Assembly (NCBI RefSeq): GCF_014633365.1
Contig: NC_068339.1
Span: forward strand, 29,397,316 to 29,461,315
Length of the DNA stretch: 64,000 bases
Source: Diospyros lotus
Lineage: Eukaryota; Streptophyta; Magnoliopsida; Ericales; Ebenaceae
Reading direction: 5' to 3'
Made by a program: the position numbers and the translations under genes. The stretch's first letter is position 1, and the number at the start of each line of letters is the position of its first letter. The notes below the pieces were generated by a model. That model worked only from the letters and a program-made list of their open reading frames with translations, was not told where the DNA came from and did no database searches. Of this stretch, positions 21,200-33,235 are shown piece after piece.

Positions 21200-23850
21200 A
21201 TCCTAAGGAAGGATAAATGTGTGGCAAATGGACCCTAGTGAGCATTTGTATGAGATGAAAAGCCCTAGCGACTCGAGTTGGGATTCAGAGGAATCTAGAA
21301 CAAGAATGAATGAGTTGGGCATGTATTGATATGCTTGTGAAAACCATAAGATTAGAAGGTCATGTTGGGAAGGACCAAGAAACTGTTCATGTGTTAATGG
21401 ATGAGGGGCGAAACAAACCCTCATTGTGACGCTTGGGGTCAGGTGGGACGCCTAAGGTCATGGGATCCTTGTTGGGTGATGAGGATGTCACCTAATGAAG
21501 GGTATGAATCGGTTGTGTGGGCCGAGGGAAGTGATAGGCAAGATTGTGGCAATAGGAGATCCATGGGTTGTGCACATGAAGGAAATGCCAACTCCAGATG
21601 CCCAAGTGGGTAGGGGCATGGCGAGTGATATTAAGGCCCCGAGTTGTAATTCCAAAGTCTTAGGAGCCCGAGTAAGGCATGTAAGAAGGCTGAGTTGGGC
21701 GCAACGATTGAATGCATACATGGGTATACAAGGGGTGATGCAAAGTCTCAACTCACCTGGACGGTGACAGTATTTTCTTTGGACGATGGGTGTTGGAACT
21801 TGACTTAGACTCAGCATGAAGGTTAGAAATTGAGAGATAAATGGTAATTGGATTGTTAAGAGATGGATGGGCTTAACATTTAACTTATTCTTACTTATGA
21901 AGCCTGGTACATTTGTCGGTGAGTTACAATTTAGGGGAATCCAGAACAAGAATGAATGAGTTGAGCATGTATTGATATGCGTGTAAAAGCCACAAGATTA
22001 TAAGGTCATGTTGTGAAGGACCAAGAAATAGTTCATGTGTTGATGGATGAGGGGCGAAACAAACCCTCATTGTGACGCTTGGGGTCAAGTGGGACGCCTA
22101 AGGTCACGGGATCCTTATTGGGTGATGAAGAGGTCACCCAATGAAAGGTATGAATTGGTTGTGTGGGCCGAGAGAAGTGATAGGAAAGATTGTGGCAACA
22201 GGAGATCCATGGGTTATGCACATGAAGGAAATGCCAACTCCAGATGCCCGAGTGGGCGGGGGTGTGGCGAGTGGTATTAAGGCCCCGAGTTGTAATTCCA
22301 AAGTCTTGGGAGCCCAAGTAAGGCATGTAGGAAGGCTGAGTTGGGCGCAACGACTGAATGCATACATGGGTATACAAGGGGAGATGCAAAGTCTCGACTC
22401 ACCTAGAGGGTGACAGTATTTGCTCTCAACGATGGGTGCCGGAACTTGATTTAGACTCACCATGAAGGTTACGGATTGAGAGATTGATGGTAGTTGGATT
22501 GTTAAGAGATGGATGGGCTTAACATTTAGCTTATTCTTGCTTATGAAGCCTGGTAGATCTATTGGTGAGTGACCCATCCAAGAAAAGATAGTCAAGCTTT
22601 GGGATGAGCTTAGTGGCAAAGTGATTTAAGATGGATTTGGATCCATTGCTGCGAAAAGTTGGAACTTTCAGATCTTGGTTGAAAAACGTGAAGTGTGACC
22701 ATGTGGGGGTAGGATCATGCGGCCTTAAGAGTTGGAATAATTTGAGATTCTCCAGCGTTGTAAGAGATATAAAGTCTTGAGGAATGGGCTCATGGAGTGA
22801 GCTTGAGGTTATCAAGGCAAGGATAACCTAATGAGGTTGCTTTTGTTAGATGGAGGTGGAACCATCATAGCTCGCGGAGGCTTCATCGTAGAATTAATAC
22901 TACGAGTGCAAGGCTCGGAATGATGGGTCAAATGCTATGGACCTTGTGGCAGAGGACTAATGAGTTAGCTCGTGATAAGGGCAGGTGGCCCATTAGCGGG
23001 AGCAACATAATAAACTACAGGTGACGATCAGATACCGAAGCTCTGGAGCAGCGCTATAGGAATTATGTTGGGTAAGGGTCTAAATTTTAAAGGACAGTTA
23101 ATTTTATGAGAAGGTCGAGGTGACCGAGGGACTAGGGTAGCACGGTTAATGATAATAACCCATGTACCAAGATGATTAGACACTTGGTGTGAAAAAGCAA
23201 GCTTAGTTGAGAGATCGCGAGTTGGGAAATGAATATGTTCTACATATAGGATGATGTAGTCATCTATGTAAGTAAAGATTTCCTAGAAATCAGTTCGATA
23301 AAGAAAGTAGAGTTGGTGGGAACATGGTGATGAACCATGATGAGAAGGGATACCACACTCATGAGGGATGAGTTGGGTAACTGCATGGAGGCCAAGTTGG
23401 GCAAAGTACACAAAAGCCCAATTGGGGTTTAAGCCCTTTGCTTCAATGAAGCGGTGATGAAATGGTTCGATGAATGTTGAGGTCATGTGGTGACTCGAGA
23501 TATCCAAAGAATGGAACCCATGGAAACAGAACGACTCTAGTGCGAGAATAATGCTACAAGTGATGCCTACCAATGACTAGTCTAATGCTAGGGACCACTG
23601 AATGCAGATGGTAGATAGCCAATGGGTTAGCTCATGATGAGGGACTGCAACCCTCTATGTGAGTAACTAATCTTCTATGGAGACAATTAGACACCAAAGA
23701 CATGGAGTGCAATGTAGGTTATGTCTGGGCTAGGCATGAGTTTTGTCGCAACTGAAGTGTCGTGATAGTACCGCTAACTTGTCATAGGGTAAAACAAGCC
23801 CTATTATGGGTTCCAAGCCACTTTTGCAAGAGTAGACAAAGATTGGGAAA
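21200..23850 (+). mobile_element. LARD-type non-coding internal region (fragment)
   Basis: Purine-rich, stop-filled sequence with the same style and some of the same text as the interior of the element at 58188-62558. In particular, about 22930-23070 has GGACC, GCAGAGGACTAATGAGTTAG, GCTCGTGA, AGATACCGAAGCTCTGGAG and TTATGTTGGG in that order. 60745-60880 has GGACCAAGGCAGAGGACTGG, GGCTCATGG, CAGGTGCCGAAGTTTGG and GTTATGTATGG. A third, weaker copy of this module is near 23588-23740. No LTR borders could be assigned. Confidence 0.5.
21290..22582 (+). repeat. Tandem duplication, two copies of 646 bp
   Basis: The segment 21290-21935 is repeated at 21936-22582 with scattered substitutions; for example AACAAGAATGAATGAGTTGG recurs 646 bp later. 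The copies produce duplicate chance frames on both strands (21401 and 22047 plus; 21488-21949 and 22134-22619 minus). I regard these frames as shadows of the duplication, not genes. Confidence 0.85.
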
Positions 23851-24249
23851 GATTTACAATATCCCTTTTACCTAGGCCTTTTCTTAAGAACTTCTCTCCC
23901 AATATTAGGTTGTTCTTGGTAAATAAACCTTAAGGACTCCTTGATTCATAAGTTTAAAAGATCATATAAAGAATGGGTCTGCAACCCTCTCTACTTAGGT
24001 GTTTTTTTAGGGCTCTTCTCGAGGTTCTAACAATTATACCACAGGAAATATTTCTTACGAGAGTCAAGGACTTTAAGGAATGATTTGTCTCTTACAAGAA
24101 CATGAGGATATGAAGGACTTTTGTATAGAATAAAAGGAAGAGATCTTGTATCCATCATCACAAGAGAAGATGAACTTGCCTCCATTCAAGAGGAAGAGGA
24201 AGTATAACTAGCCTTAACAAGCCTCAACCTTGACACAAGCTTGAGAAAT
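23851..24249. other. Non-coding DNA, nothing recognised
   Basis: No domain, RNA gene or repeat border was seen in this stretch. Confidence 0.4.
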
Positions 24250-25090
24250 GCTCCAACAAGACCCAATCTTCTCCAACCTAGAGGAAACCAGCCAAGAGAA
24301 GGAATAAGGTGATGGAAAATCTGACACCACACGCCAAGATCCCTTCTTTAAGCTTTAAACCAAAGAGAAAAAGAAATGAATGAGAAGAAAACGGAAAGAA
24401 GGAGAAGAGCTCACCTCTTCTCGATCGCCTCTCAGCCCTTTCTCTCCTTTGACCAGCTTCCACTAACTTCCTTCTCTTCTTTCCCGCAAATTTATATTCC
24501 AAACAACCTAGATAATTAAGCCTGAATATAATTGGTCGATAGATTCTAAGGTTTCTGTCAACTACCCAGGACTTGCCGCGTCAATCTATTGACTAATTCC
24601 TTCTTCACCCTCCAATTTGTTGATAGATTCCTCCTTTTACACCATTATGTCAACTACCTTGCCCTCATTTGTCGACTGCCAAAATCCTTTCTCCTCCCCC
24701 TCTGTTGTTTCTTACCTCACCTTTGGCTTTGATCCCACAACATCTCACTCGCCTATAATTAATTCCCATTTGCTTGGCTTCCCCATTTTTCCTCTTTCCA
24801 CCTAACACTTAGAGCTTCCAACACCTAGTATGGCTATTCTAACCCCCAACTCTATATATGATCTTCCTCCTAGCTCATGACCCACTAGCAAGCCACACTT
24901 AGCTTGGCATTAAGTTAAACAACTTATTCACTTCCATTTATTCCGCTTTCGAAATGTCAGGTCATTAAATTTAGACTCCACAAGATTTCATTAATTTAAA
25001 AGACAAGTTCAAATTCATTTTCAATAATTGTTCACAATAGTTTAAGCTTAAAACTTTGATGATGACGTATTTAAAAATGATTTAAGTAAC

Positions 25091-25124
<34 letters not shown>

Positions 25125-25450
25125 TTTTTTTGTTAACATACCCATCATAAAAATATCATCAAAATCAAACCAACACTTTGATCGCACCATGATGTGATAT
25201 TGTGAAGATTGAATAGGGTTTTGTGGGTTTTTGGCTCAGAAGATGGTTGAAATCAACTAGTTGAGAGGTTTCAGTCAACTGGTTGGAAAGTGTGGGAAAT
25301 GAAGGGCCAAAAGTTTTTAAAAATGGGTTTTTGAAAAAATCAATTAGTTTTCAATTTGTAGTGAGAAACTATTGATAGTTTAATACATTCATTTTCTATG
25401 AATTTCGTGAAGAATAGTTGACAATATACTAAAAATCAATTAGACTGTTT
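24250..25450. mobile_element. Degenerate element with GTCGATAGATT-type motifs
   Basis: From about 24533 to 24680 motifs such as GGTCGATAGATTC, GTCAACTACC, TTGTTGATAGATTCC and TTGTCGACTGCC recur. At 25245-25290 ATCAACTAGTTGA and GTCAACTGGTTGG occur. These resemble the GGTCGACAGATG array of 33920-34680, so this is probably a decayed relative. No borders were found. Confidence 0.35.
25095..25124 (+). repeat. (ATT)n microsatellite
   Basis: Ten uninterrupted ATT units followed by a T run. Confidence 0.9.
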
Positions 25451-25569
25451 TTTTTAATTTCTTTGAAAAATAAAGCACAAACTTCACATAAAGATCACGA
25501 ATAAACCATATATCACTTAATTCACATAGATACACATAAAACAACTATTTAACAACAAATATAGCAAGG

Positions 25570-26045
25570 AGAGTTCAGGAACATACCATACCAAGCTCAT
25601 TTCGAAAAAAATTGAAACTTGCATTTGTCTAAGGCTTTGGTAAATATATTTGCAACTTGATGATTAACATCAACAAATTCAAGCAAGATATCATTTCTTT
25701 GTACACGATCACTTATAAAATGATGTTTAATCTCAATCTGCTATGTTCTAGCATGAAATATGGAATTTTTTGTTAAGATGATAGCATTTGTGTTGTCTCA
25801 TTTTAAAGGGATATGATCTAAATGAATTTCATAGTCTTCTAATTGTTGTTTAATTCAAAGTAGTTGTGCACAACACCCCCCCCCCCCCCCCCCCCCAAGC
25901 CACGTACTCGGCTTTGGTAGATGAAAGTGTAAACTAATTGTTATATTCGACCTAGGTTCAGTCAAATACAATAAGTAACCTATCATACTTCTATAAAATT
26001 TCCTATCTTTTGAGAGAAAATACAACCTTTTAAAAGTTTCCATTT
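25570..26045 (-). pseudogene. Ty1/Copia reverse transcriptase end and RNase H fragment
   Basis: On the minus strand the end of the RT domain reads FYRSMIGYLLYLTEPRSNI, as in Copia pol (YRSMIGSLLYLT). After a 21-bp C/G homopolymer (25876-25896) RNase H continues: CCAQLL, LEDYEIHLDHIPLK, DNTNAIILTKNSIFHART, then HHFISDRVQRNDILLEF, VDVNHQVANIFTKALD. Stops interrupt the part after CCAQLL (after QLL, LPLK and HART among others). The DNTNAI and NIFTKAL blocks are strong Copia RNase H markers, most like the SIRE or related lineages. It is a broken remnant with no LTR found nearby. Confidence 0.85.
25876..25896. repeat. C21 homopolymer inside Copia RNase H
   Basis: A run of 21 C on the plus strand encodes seven Gly codons on the minus strand between the AEYVA-like and CCAQLL blocks. 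It keeps the frame across the RNase H catalytic region entrance. Confidence 0.85.
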
Positions 26046-27639
26046 TCGATTTCTAGATTTGTCAGACATGATACATTAATATTTTTTTCAAAAATTATGT
26101 TAATCCTTGCCATTTCATTTGAATTTCCTATCCATGATTGATTCTTTATAAATCTCAAGTCTCAATTTGAAAATCTAACAAAATTTGTAGAGATTATCTG
26201 CAACCATTTAGTCAATTCTTTGATCAATTTTAGTTTTTTTTTTTTTTTCAATTTTTTTACTTCATCAACGTTTCCGTGAATATGGGGATTATGATTTAAT
26301 AATTATACAACAAACCCATATTTTCCCAGTTTACTATTAGGAATGAGTGGCAAGTTCGAAGGGTATTACGTAAGTATGCTTATATCCAACATTAGTGAGT
26401 CATCTTTAACTTACCCTTACGCTTAAGAGACTTCTTAAATCTTTCTTAGATGCGATTGTTAATTGACAACTCATCGAAATCAAACAAGAATATTATATTA
26501 CCTGTGTCAAGCACCATAACATTTGCTTGACATGAAAAAAATGAGTGGGTGTCCCCCCCCCCCCCCACCAAACACCCTACCTTGAATGCTATAATATTCA
26601 AATCTTTATATTAATTAATGAAAAATTTATAAAATGTAAAAAACTCATAATTGGCCTTTATGTAAAAATATCAATTTTAAAGTTCATTTAACCCATCAAA
26701 AAATGATATAAAGTTAATAGTTGAAGTTCAGTTTTTTCTTTTAATTTTTATACAATATTTCTATGAAGGTTAGTTTGGATGTAATGCTATCAATTTTATG
26801 TTAAATGTAAGAACTACGAGTTCAAATTTTCTTCTCAAAATAAAATTTTGATTTTTAAATAAAATATTCAAAGAATATTTTGAGAAATAATTTTATTAAC
26901 AAAATTTCATAATAATAGAATAGTGTGTTTGTTTATATAATAAAATAGATAAACATATATAAAACACATATATAGGTGGTTATTACTCTAGCCTAGATTC
27001 GTTATTCTAGGAACTTCACCTTTTGAATTATACTTACACTTAATAATTTTGACAATTCATATCCACACTTAAATTCTTGATAATCGATAAGAATGTCCAT
27101 TTAATAATTTTTCTATTCATGGAATTTAACCTCCAAAAGTTTATTGGTAAAATAATTATTTTTCTATCTATTTGTCATTTTTTCTTAAATATTAATATTC
27201 CAAAAATTTTATAAAATTTTGGGATGTTATATTACCCGTGCTGACAAGTATTATAATTACCTCACTTTTACACTCCCCATAGGTATTTCTTTTATGCCTA
27301 AACTATCAATAAAGATAAAGTTTTAGTGAGTACTCATAGAATAAGGTACCCATTGTCATCCCTGTGAGTGAAGATTTTAAATGTGTACGACTACTATAGT
27401 TTTTATTTAAAATTTAACTAGTCAAAACCCTTAAAAATTGGAGGGTTACTTGACCAACATAGGCATCTAGCTCCTTAAATGTGGGCCTGATGTAGGCTTA
27501 CCTACAAAACACATACTCGAATATGGATTGCATTAAGAAAACGAACGTCTTCCTTATTTCACAAGCAACCAAGAACCCTATAATGCGAATAAATGTCTTA
27601 ATTAGGCGAAAATAAAAAATCTACTGGGCCGACATTCCC
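26046..27639. other. AT-rich DNA, nothing recognised
   Basis: AT-rich, stop-filled sequence with a C14 run at 26553-26566 and several A/T homopolymers. No domain, RNA gene or element end could be supported. Confidence 0.5.
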
Positions 27640-27870
27640 TTAATGGGCTAGGATTAAAAAAAAAAAAGAATAAAATAATGAACTAAAAATACAAAACTGT
27701 AGTTTTGACACTGTAAACGATCTCAAACAGCCAAAACCATCATAGGTCATAGCAAAGTAATGAGTCAGATGCGTCTCATCGCGAGCTTTCTGGAATGGGG
27801 TCACGAGCCCAAAACGGACACCGTATGCTAAAGTTACACCTATTTCTTCAAACACCAATCGTCGTAACAT
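27640..27870 (-). CDS. Hypothetical short frame, unrecognised
   Basis: 76 residues of reasonably protein-like composition (VFEEIGVTLAYGVRFGLVTP, then DETHLTHYFAMTYDGFGC), ending in a hydrophobic Phe/Leu-rich tail. I recognise no family. It stands alone in AT-rich DNA and may be a remnant of a transposon or a chance frame. Confidence 0.2.
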   Translation of the reverse strand: MLRRLVFEEIGVTLAYGVRFGLVTPFQKARDETHLTHYFAMTYDGFGCLRSFTVSKLQFCIFSSLFYSFFFLILAH

Positions 27871-28960
27871 TCCAAGTATGAAAATGCTTGTTCCTTCGCG
27901 TTAGACACACGAACCTTATCAGGGCCTTGGGATAAAGTTAAAACTAATGATCAAGATCTAACCTAGCAAAGGGGTATATAAAACAGCTTTTAAGAATACA
28001 CAGATTCACTAAAAAATAAAATAGAAAAGATTTAAACCTTTGGGGAAGGAAGTCTAGATCAAACACCTACATAGGGGAGGAAAAAGATTTGATTTTCTCC
28101 ATTTTTCATCTCTTTTTTGGTAAGAATCGTCTATGATAAGGGCTATTGATTATCTATTCGATTCGTTTTGACATTAATATTGCCTATAGTTGGATTGTTT
28201 TGAAGTTTAAATGAGCTTTAAACTTTCAATTCTTGCCATGTATGTACTAGTTTTGTGATGAGACTGAGGGAAATTAGGTTCAAGGCCATGAATGTGAGAT
28301 TCATGTGTAGTTTTAGGCAATTTCCCTGTTCTAGGTAGTTGTTTATGCCCTTAAGAATGCTATTTAAGTTATGGTTTTGATAAATGTTGATTTGGCAAGA
28401 GGACAACAAGATCCATTTCTTCGCTCATCACTATTAAAGGAGTGAAGAACGTTCATAGACCATTTATGTTAAAATGATGTTAATTAAAATGTTCTTAAAT
28501 CAAATTAACATAAATTTGAAAAGAAAAATTAAAAAACAAAATAAAAAAAACAAAAGAAGGAAACCCATGGCCAATAGGCTCTTAAACCCATTGACGATGG
28601 TTTTAGTCAAAGATGGTTCATCAAGTATGTCTCTATTGATTGGACTAGCCAATGGATGCCATCATTGGTGAACCATTGAGGATTGGAATAGGGAAGAGGA
28701 GGAGAAGAAGAAGCAGAATATGAAATGAGCAAGGCATTTGTTTTGATTTGTTCTAGATTTTAACAACCTCTCAATGGAATTGACCATGAATTCCATCGTA
28801 GGAAGACAAAGAGAATAGAGAGAGGGTGAGGAAGAGACAAAGAGAATAGAGGTGATAGGCAATGGTCACTCAGAGAGCATGCGTCCAACACAAGGCAGTG
28901 AAAACTACTTGTTATTGTGCTTATGATAGTTGTGCACATGTGCATGAGAAACACACACAC
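27871..28960. other. Non-coding DNA, nothing recognised
   Basis: Short frames on both strands without domain features; no element ends seen. Confidence 0.45.
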
Positions 28961-28995
28961 ACATAGAGAAATAGAGAGAGAGAGAGAGAGAGAGA
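28957..28995 (+). repeat. Compound (CA)n / (GA)n microsatellite
   Basis: ACACACACACA, a short spacer, then more than ten GA units. Confidence 0.9.
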
Positions 28996-29898
28996 TACAT
29001 ATATGAGAAATAAGAAACATAATCCTAATCTTGATTTTGGATTTGAATTCTTTTTATACTTTTCTTATTTATTCATAATTTTGCAGTAGATTTTCATCTC
29101 TGTCTCCCAAAAATCACCACACTTACAGGTGATGTGTGATACGCATTCGACCCACCAAAAGAAGCCCCACATCATTCTAAATAGAACATTCAACTTTGGA
29201 TTCCTCCAATTGAAGTTATTTCCATTCTTACCAGAAATACAGTACGCTTTGGTTCATGGTACGGGTATGTGGTACGTCACCTAGTTAGATATGTGATACG
29301 TAGAGGATAGGCTTAGTTGGTGCGCTATTTTAGGACGTGATACATTTGAAAATTTTCCTCGGTTTATTCTTTACATTATCAAATTCATATATTCAATAAG
29401 TTTAAATATTTAATGGTTAGTAATAAACGTATTTAGAGGCTTGTCTGCCACTGCCTCATGGTTGTTGAAGTTATTAATCCCTCATCTTGAACTCTTAATT
29501 TTTTATTTGGAGCAAAAATTTGACTATTTGGGGGCCCATAAATTGAAAACCTCCCCCTTTTAAGGGCTTATTTCCTAAGCCCAATCGCCCACCCCCTCCC
29601 CCTCTGCAAAGCTTCACCCTTGCCCTTCTCTCTTTCTTACTTTCACTGATTTGCTTGCTGCCCTCGTACCTCGCCCTCGGCCATGCTGTCGGCGACTCAC
29701 CCTTGCTCTCGCCTCTTGCTGTTCCGTTGCTCGATGTCTCTCTCTCCTCTCGCTACTCCAGTTCGTTGATTGTAGCATTCCAGTGCGCGCACCACTATGA
29801 ACCAATTCAAAAATGCACAGCAAACTAGGATGCACAAACCAGTTCGTGGTTCTTATGGGAGGAGAAGGAACGAAGTAACTATGGTTATTTCCCCCAAT
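28996..29898. other. Non-coding DNA with a GC-richer pyrimidine block
   Basis: 29560-29770 is rich in CTCTCGCC-type pyrimidine text and opens a 73-residue arginine-rich minus frame that I regard as composition-driven. Nothing else was recognised. Confidence 0.4.
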
Positions 29899-30133
29899 AA
29901 ATCAACTTTCCCTTTCATTATCAAAATCTATAAATCACCTGTAATGTATTTGTGTATCACTTTTCATCCGTATCTTCGGGATTGACACATAGAACTAGAG
30001 TTTTAAATTGGAACTAGATCTGAAGGGATTGAAAACTCTAGTTCTACGTGCCAATCCGGAAGATACGAATGTAATGATACACAAATGCATTGAAGTGATT
30101 GCGGATTTTGATAATCAAAGAAAAGGTTGATTT
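29899..30133. repeat. Long imperfect inverted repeat (hairpin)
   Basis: The left arm, 29899-30004, and right arm, 30031-30133, are imperfect reverse complements of about 105 bp, separated by a 26-bp loop. Examples of paired text: TATCTTCGGGATTG with CAATCCGGAAGATA, AGAACTAGAGTTTT with AAAACTCTAGTTCT, and ATTTGTGTATCA with TGATACACAAAT. Candidates are a foldback MITE or an inverted duplication producing a hairpin RNA. No target duplication was identified. Confidence 0.8.
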
Positions 30134-30399
30134 CTAACAGCAAACACCTTCAATTGGTGCAATCCCTTGTCTAATGTTCGATTTACAAAGATGCAAGGGT
30201 TCATTTGGTGGGTGGGTCGAATGTTTAGGTGACAGGGATGAAAATCTGTAGAAAATTATAAAAATGTAAGAAAACCATAGAAAGAATTCAAAACCAAACC
30301 CAAACATCATAATATGTTCCCCATTTGTTCATATATATAGAGAGAGGTTTGTGATGGATTAGTCATGACTTTAATATGTGTAAACACCAGTCAAATGCA

Positions 30400-30800
30400 A
30401 GTGTGATACCTTAAAATTCCAGTTTCAATTCAAATATCTTGGAATTCCAATTCCAATTCCAATATCTTAGAGCCAATTTGGAAACCTTAAAAGTTCTGGA
30501 ATTGGAATTCCAATGTTAGAGTTTTAATGAACTCTTCTGTTTGAAATACCAAATAAATATATATATACATAGATACGAAAAGGAATTTCGTTTACATTCA
30601 ATACCTTTAGAATTCCAATTTCAATTCTTATACTGTAGAATTCCAAATCCTTAAAGCTCTTTTGGAAATCTTAAAATCTCTTATATTGGAATTCCAATTC
30701 CAAAATTTTAATAAATTATTCTATTTGAAATATAGAAGGAATTATAGGAATTGGAATTCCATTTACATCCAAACTCTAGAAATAGAATTTCGATGACAGT
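30400..30800. repeat. Segment rich in GGAATTCCAATTCC palindromes
   Basis: GGAATTCCAATTCCAATTCC, GGAATTGGAATTCCAAT and similar strings recur at 30448, 30496, 30607, 30680 and 30745. The 30400-30540 and 30600-30760 parts look like two diverged copies of one unit (each with AGAGCCAATTTGGAAA or AAAGCTCTTTTGGAAA). Confidence 0.6.
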
Positions 30801-30879
30801 TGGTTGAAATTGTTAAATAAAGAGTTGAAATTCCCATATCTATCTTATTTATTTAGTTATTTTTTATTTCCAAAAATAT

Positions 30880-32320
30880 TCTCTCATTCTATTTATAATT
30901 GTTTTTCCATAATCGGTCAAACGTCCTCTTGGACATACTCTCAAGACTTCTGATTAGGACAACATCCTAGGAAGTTGTTCAAGGGTGCCCTAAATTTTTT
31001 TCTAAGTCTCTAAGTATCTTCCAGATAAGCTATTACTCGAAAAGTCTCCGGGACAATAGCCTCCTGAGTCCCTCGGGAATTATCTGATCTAATTCATTTC
31101 GCATAAGTCCAAAGACCCTTTCGGGGTCTTCCAGACCCAATTCACTTGCTGGCCCCGAAGCCTTCTTTGGGACCACCCAAAGACAGCCATCAGAGCTCTC
31201 CCCGAAGACATCCAAAGCCCTCCAGCCTCTTTGCATAAACTCCCTAGAAGAGTCTGTAGACTCGCATGTGGGTCCCACTTATTTGTTTGTAAATACAAGT
31301 CACCTCCAAGACAAAAGGGATCTTTTGGACCCTTTAGGATCACTTGGACCCCCACTCATTCCCTCTCTAAAACCCATCTGGACATTCTTCGAGACACTAG
31401 AACACCTACATGCTACATACCTTAAACATTCATCCACATTTTTCATACATATTTTTTGAACTATTGTTTAACTTAGGTATCAGAGGGCTCGCATGGGGAA
31501 GTCTCTCCCTTTCCTTTCTAATGTCCTTTGTGCTCGCAAGTTAAGTCTTAGCTATTCTTCTCGAAGATCCATCAGGGGCCCTATCCAGCTCTTTCAAACA
31601 TCCAGTCCTGAAGGCTCCAAAGACTTCTTATTTGGGTTTTTTTCGATCTAACTTCCTTAGACTATAGCTCCGACCCGGTCCTAACCTAGTTGACCTCGTC
31701 CTCAACATCTCAGACCCTTGGCCTCAATGAAGGACTTTGCTTAGGTTTATTCCAAGACAAATAAATGTTATTTTTGGCAACAACATAAATTATCTCAGGA
31801 TTATACGAGACATGGTCCTAGCATTTCCCAGGATGGTTCGGGCATTATCCTAGACAATAGTATTTCTCCATGTGCGAGACATTGTCTCGTAGAAATTCGT
31901 GTGAAACAATTCTATGTGGGACAAGCTCATGCGAGACATTATCAAGCCCGCACGGGTCGATTCACTTCCTACGGACAACCTTCTTAGGTATAGTATTTCA
32001 TGCCTTGACAGGCAAATTGGCCTAATCCATGCTTAACCTATTACGCTAAATCATGCTCCATGTGTGGTCAAGGAGATTGTGGCATGTGTTTAGTCACCTA
32101 TCCCTATCCCTTCACTTTTGGAATAAATAGGGCTCTATTTCCTTTATTAGAGAATCTCGAATCCGAGACCCAAAATTTGATTAAACTCAAAGAAAATATA
32201 ACTGAACGCACATTTACTCACCCTAAGCATACTTAACTATGAACCTGCTTCTTCAACATGTGGACTGATTTAAGTATCGAAGGGTCTATGTTAGACATTT
32301 CCCCACATGCCTATGATTTG
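30880..32320 (+). mobile_element. Possible LTR remnants of a Tat/Ogre-like Gypsy element
   Basis: TTTAACTTAGGTATCAGAGGG (about 31467-31487) and CTGATTTAAGTATCGAAGGG (32265-32284) resemble the conserved LTR end text ACTTAGGCATCGGAGGG of Tat-clade LTRs. AATAAATAGGGC (32121-32132) could be its TATA box. Two minus-strand frames at 31033-31355 have no domain. Borders and target duplications were not found, so this is tentative. Confidence 0.3.
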
Positions 32321-32379
32321 AAATGAAATCCTAAGTGTTCAAAAATGTATCAATTAAGCAATACATATGATAAGTTTTA

Positions 32380-33190
32380 TCTCAACTCACTCAGGTATCA
32401 CATATTATTAGTCGAGTAATCTCATTGACTCTTGAAGCTTAAAAGCTTGTAGGAAGTATTACTTGAGTATTTACCCAAGAAAAAATATATGACTCAAGTA
32501 ACTTAGGCAAATTAAGTCTTACTCAAGTATTGAGGTGTATTACTTGAGTATTTTACCAAGGAATCAAGAAGGATGAAAACTTAATAGAGCATCAAGCAAT
32601 GGATCATTTGTTAATCGAGTATTGTTTATGGAAATCTAGCTTAACCTTCATTTGAGGACATTACTCAAGCATTAAAGTTTATTACTGAAGTAATTACATT
32701 AAGAAATTAAGCTTACAAAACAGTTGGAAAAAGTTAGTTGAATAATGATTTAAATTACTAGAGTAACAAGCAGTATTAGTGAAGTAGTGTTTTACATTAC
32801 TTGAGTCACATGCAATATTAGTTGAGTAATGCTGAACATTACTCAAGTAATCTGTAAAAAAACTAAGCAATTTAGAGTTTTAGTTGAGTAATGCCCTTAC
32901 ATTACTTGAATAACCTGTAGAAACTAAAAGCCCCAAAAAATTAGTTGAGTAACATGGATTTATTAATTGAGTAACCTGTAGAGAAACAGAGAGCCTCAAA
33001 ATAATTAGTCAAGTAACATGTATTTATTACTTGACTATCCTATAGAGAAATAGAAAGCACCAAAAGATTAGTCGAGTAACATGTATTTATTACTCGAATA
33101 AACTAAAAAGAATTCATAATGTGTTTAAGACATTACTCGAGTAACACCCATACATTACTTGAGTAACAAGGCCTACAAAACTTGAAATTT
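32380..33190. repeat. Array of TTACTCGAGTAA-type palindromes
   Basis: Variants of ATTACTTGAGTAA, TTAGTTGAGTAATG and TTAGTCGAGTAACATG recur every 25-45 bp. A 60-70-bp unit (ATTAGTCGAGTAACATGTATT, TATTACTTGA, AGAGAAA) is repeated at least three times between 32940 and 33110. It precedes the head of family D copy c. Confidence 0.75.
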
Positions 33191-33235
33191 TAAATTCATA
33201 ATTGTTTATAATCGTGATAGGTTTGAAATGCAGTG

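Noticed and set aside
21488..22619. Minus-strand frames of 153 and 161 residues as a gene pair
   Set aside because: They are the same chance frame duplicated by the 646-bp tandem repeat.
31033..31459. Four overlapping frames on both strands
   Set aside because: No domain; the region looks like LTR-derived text.
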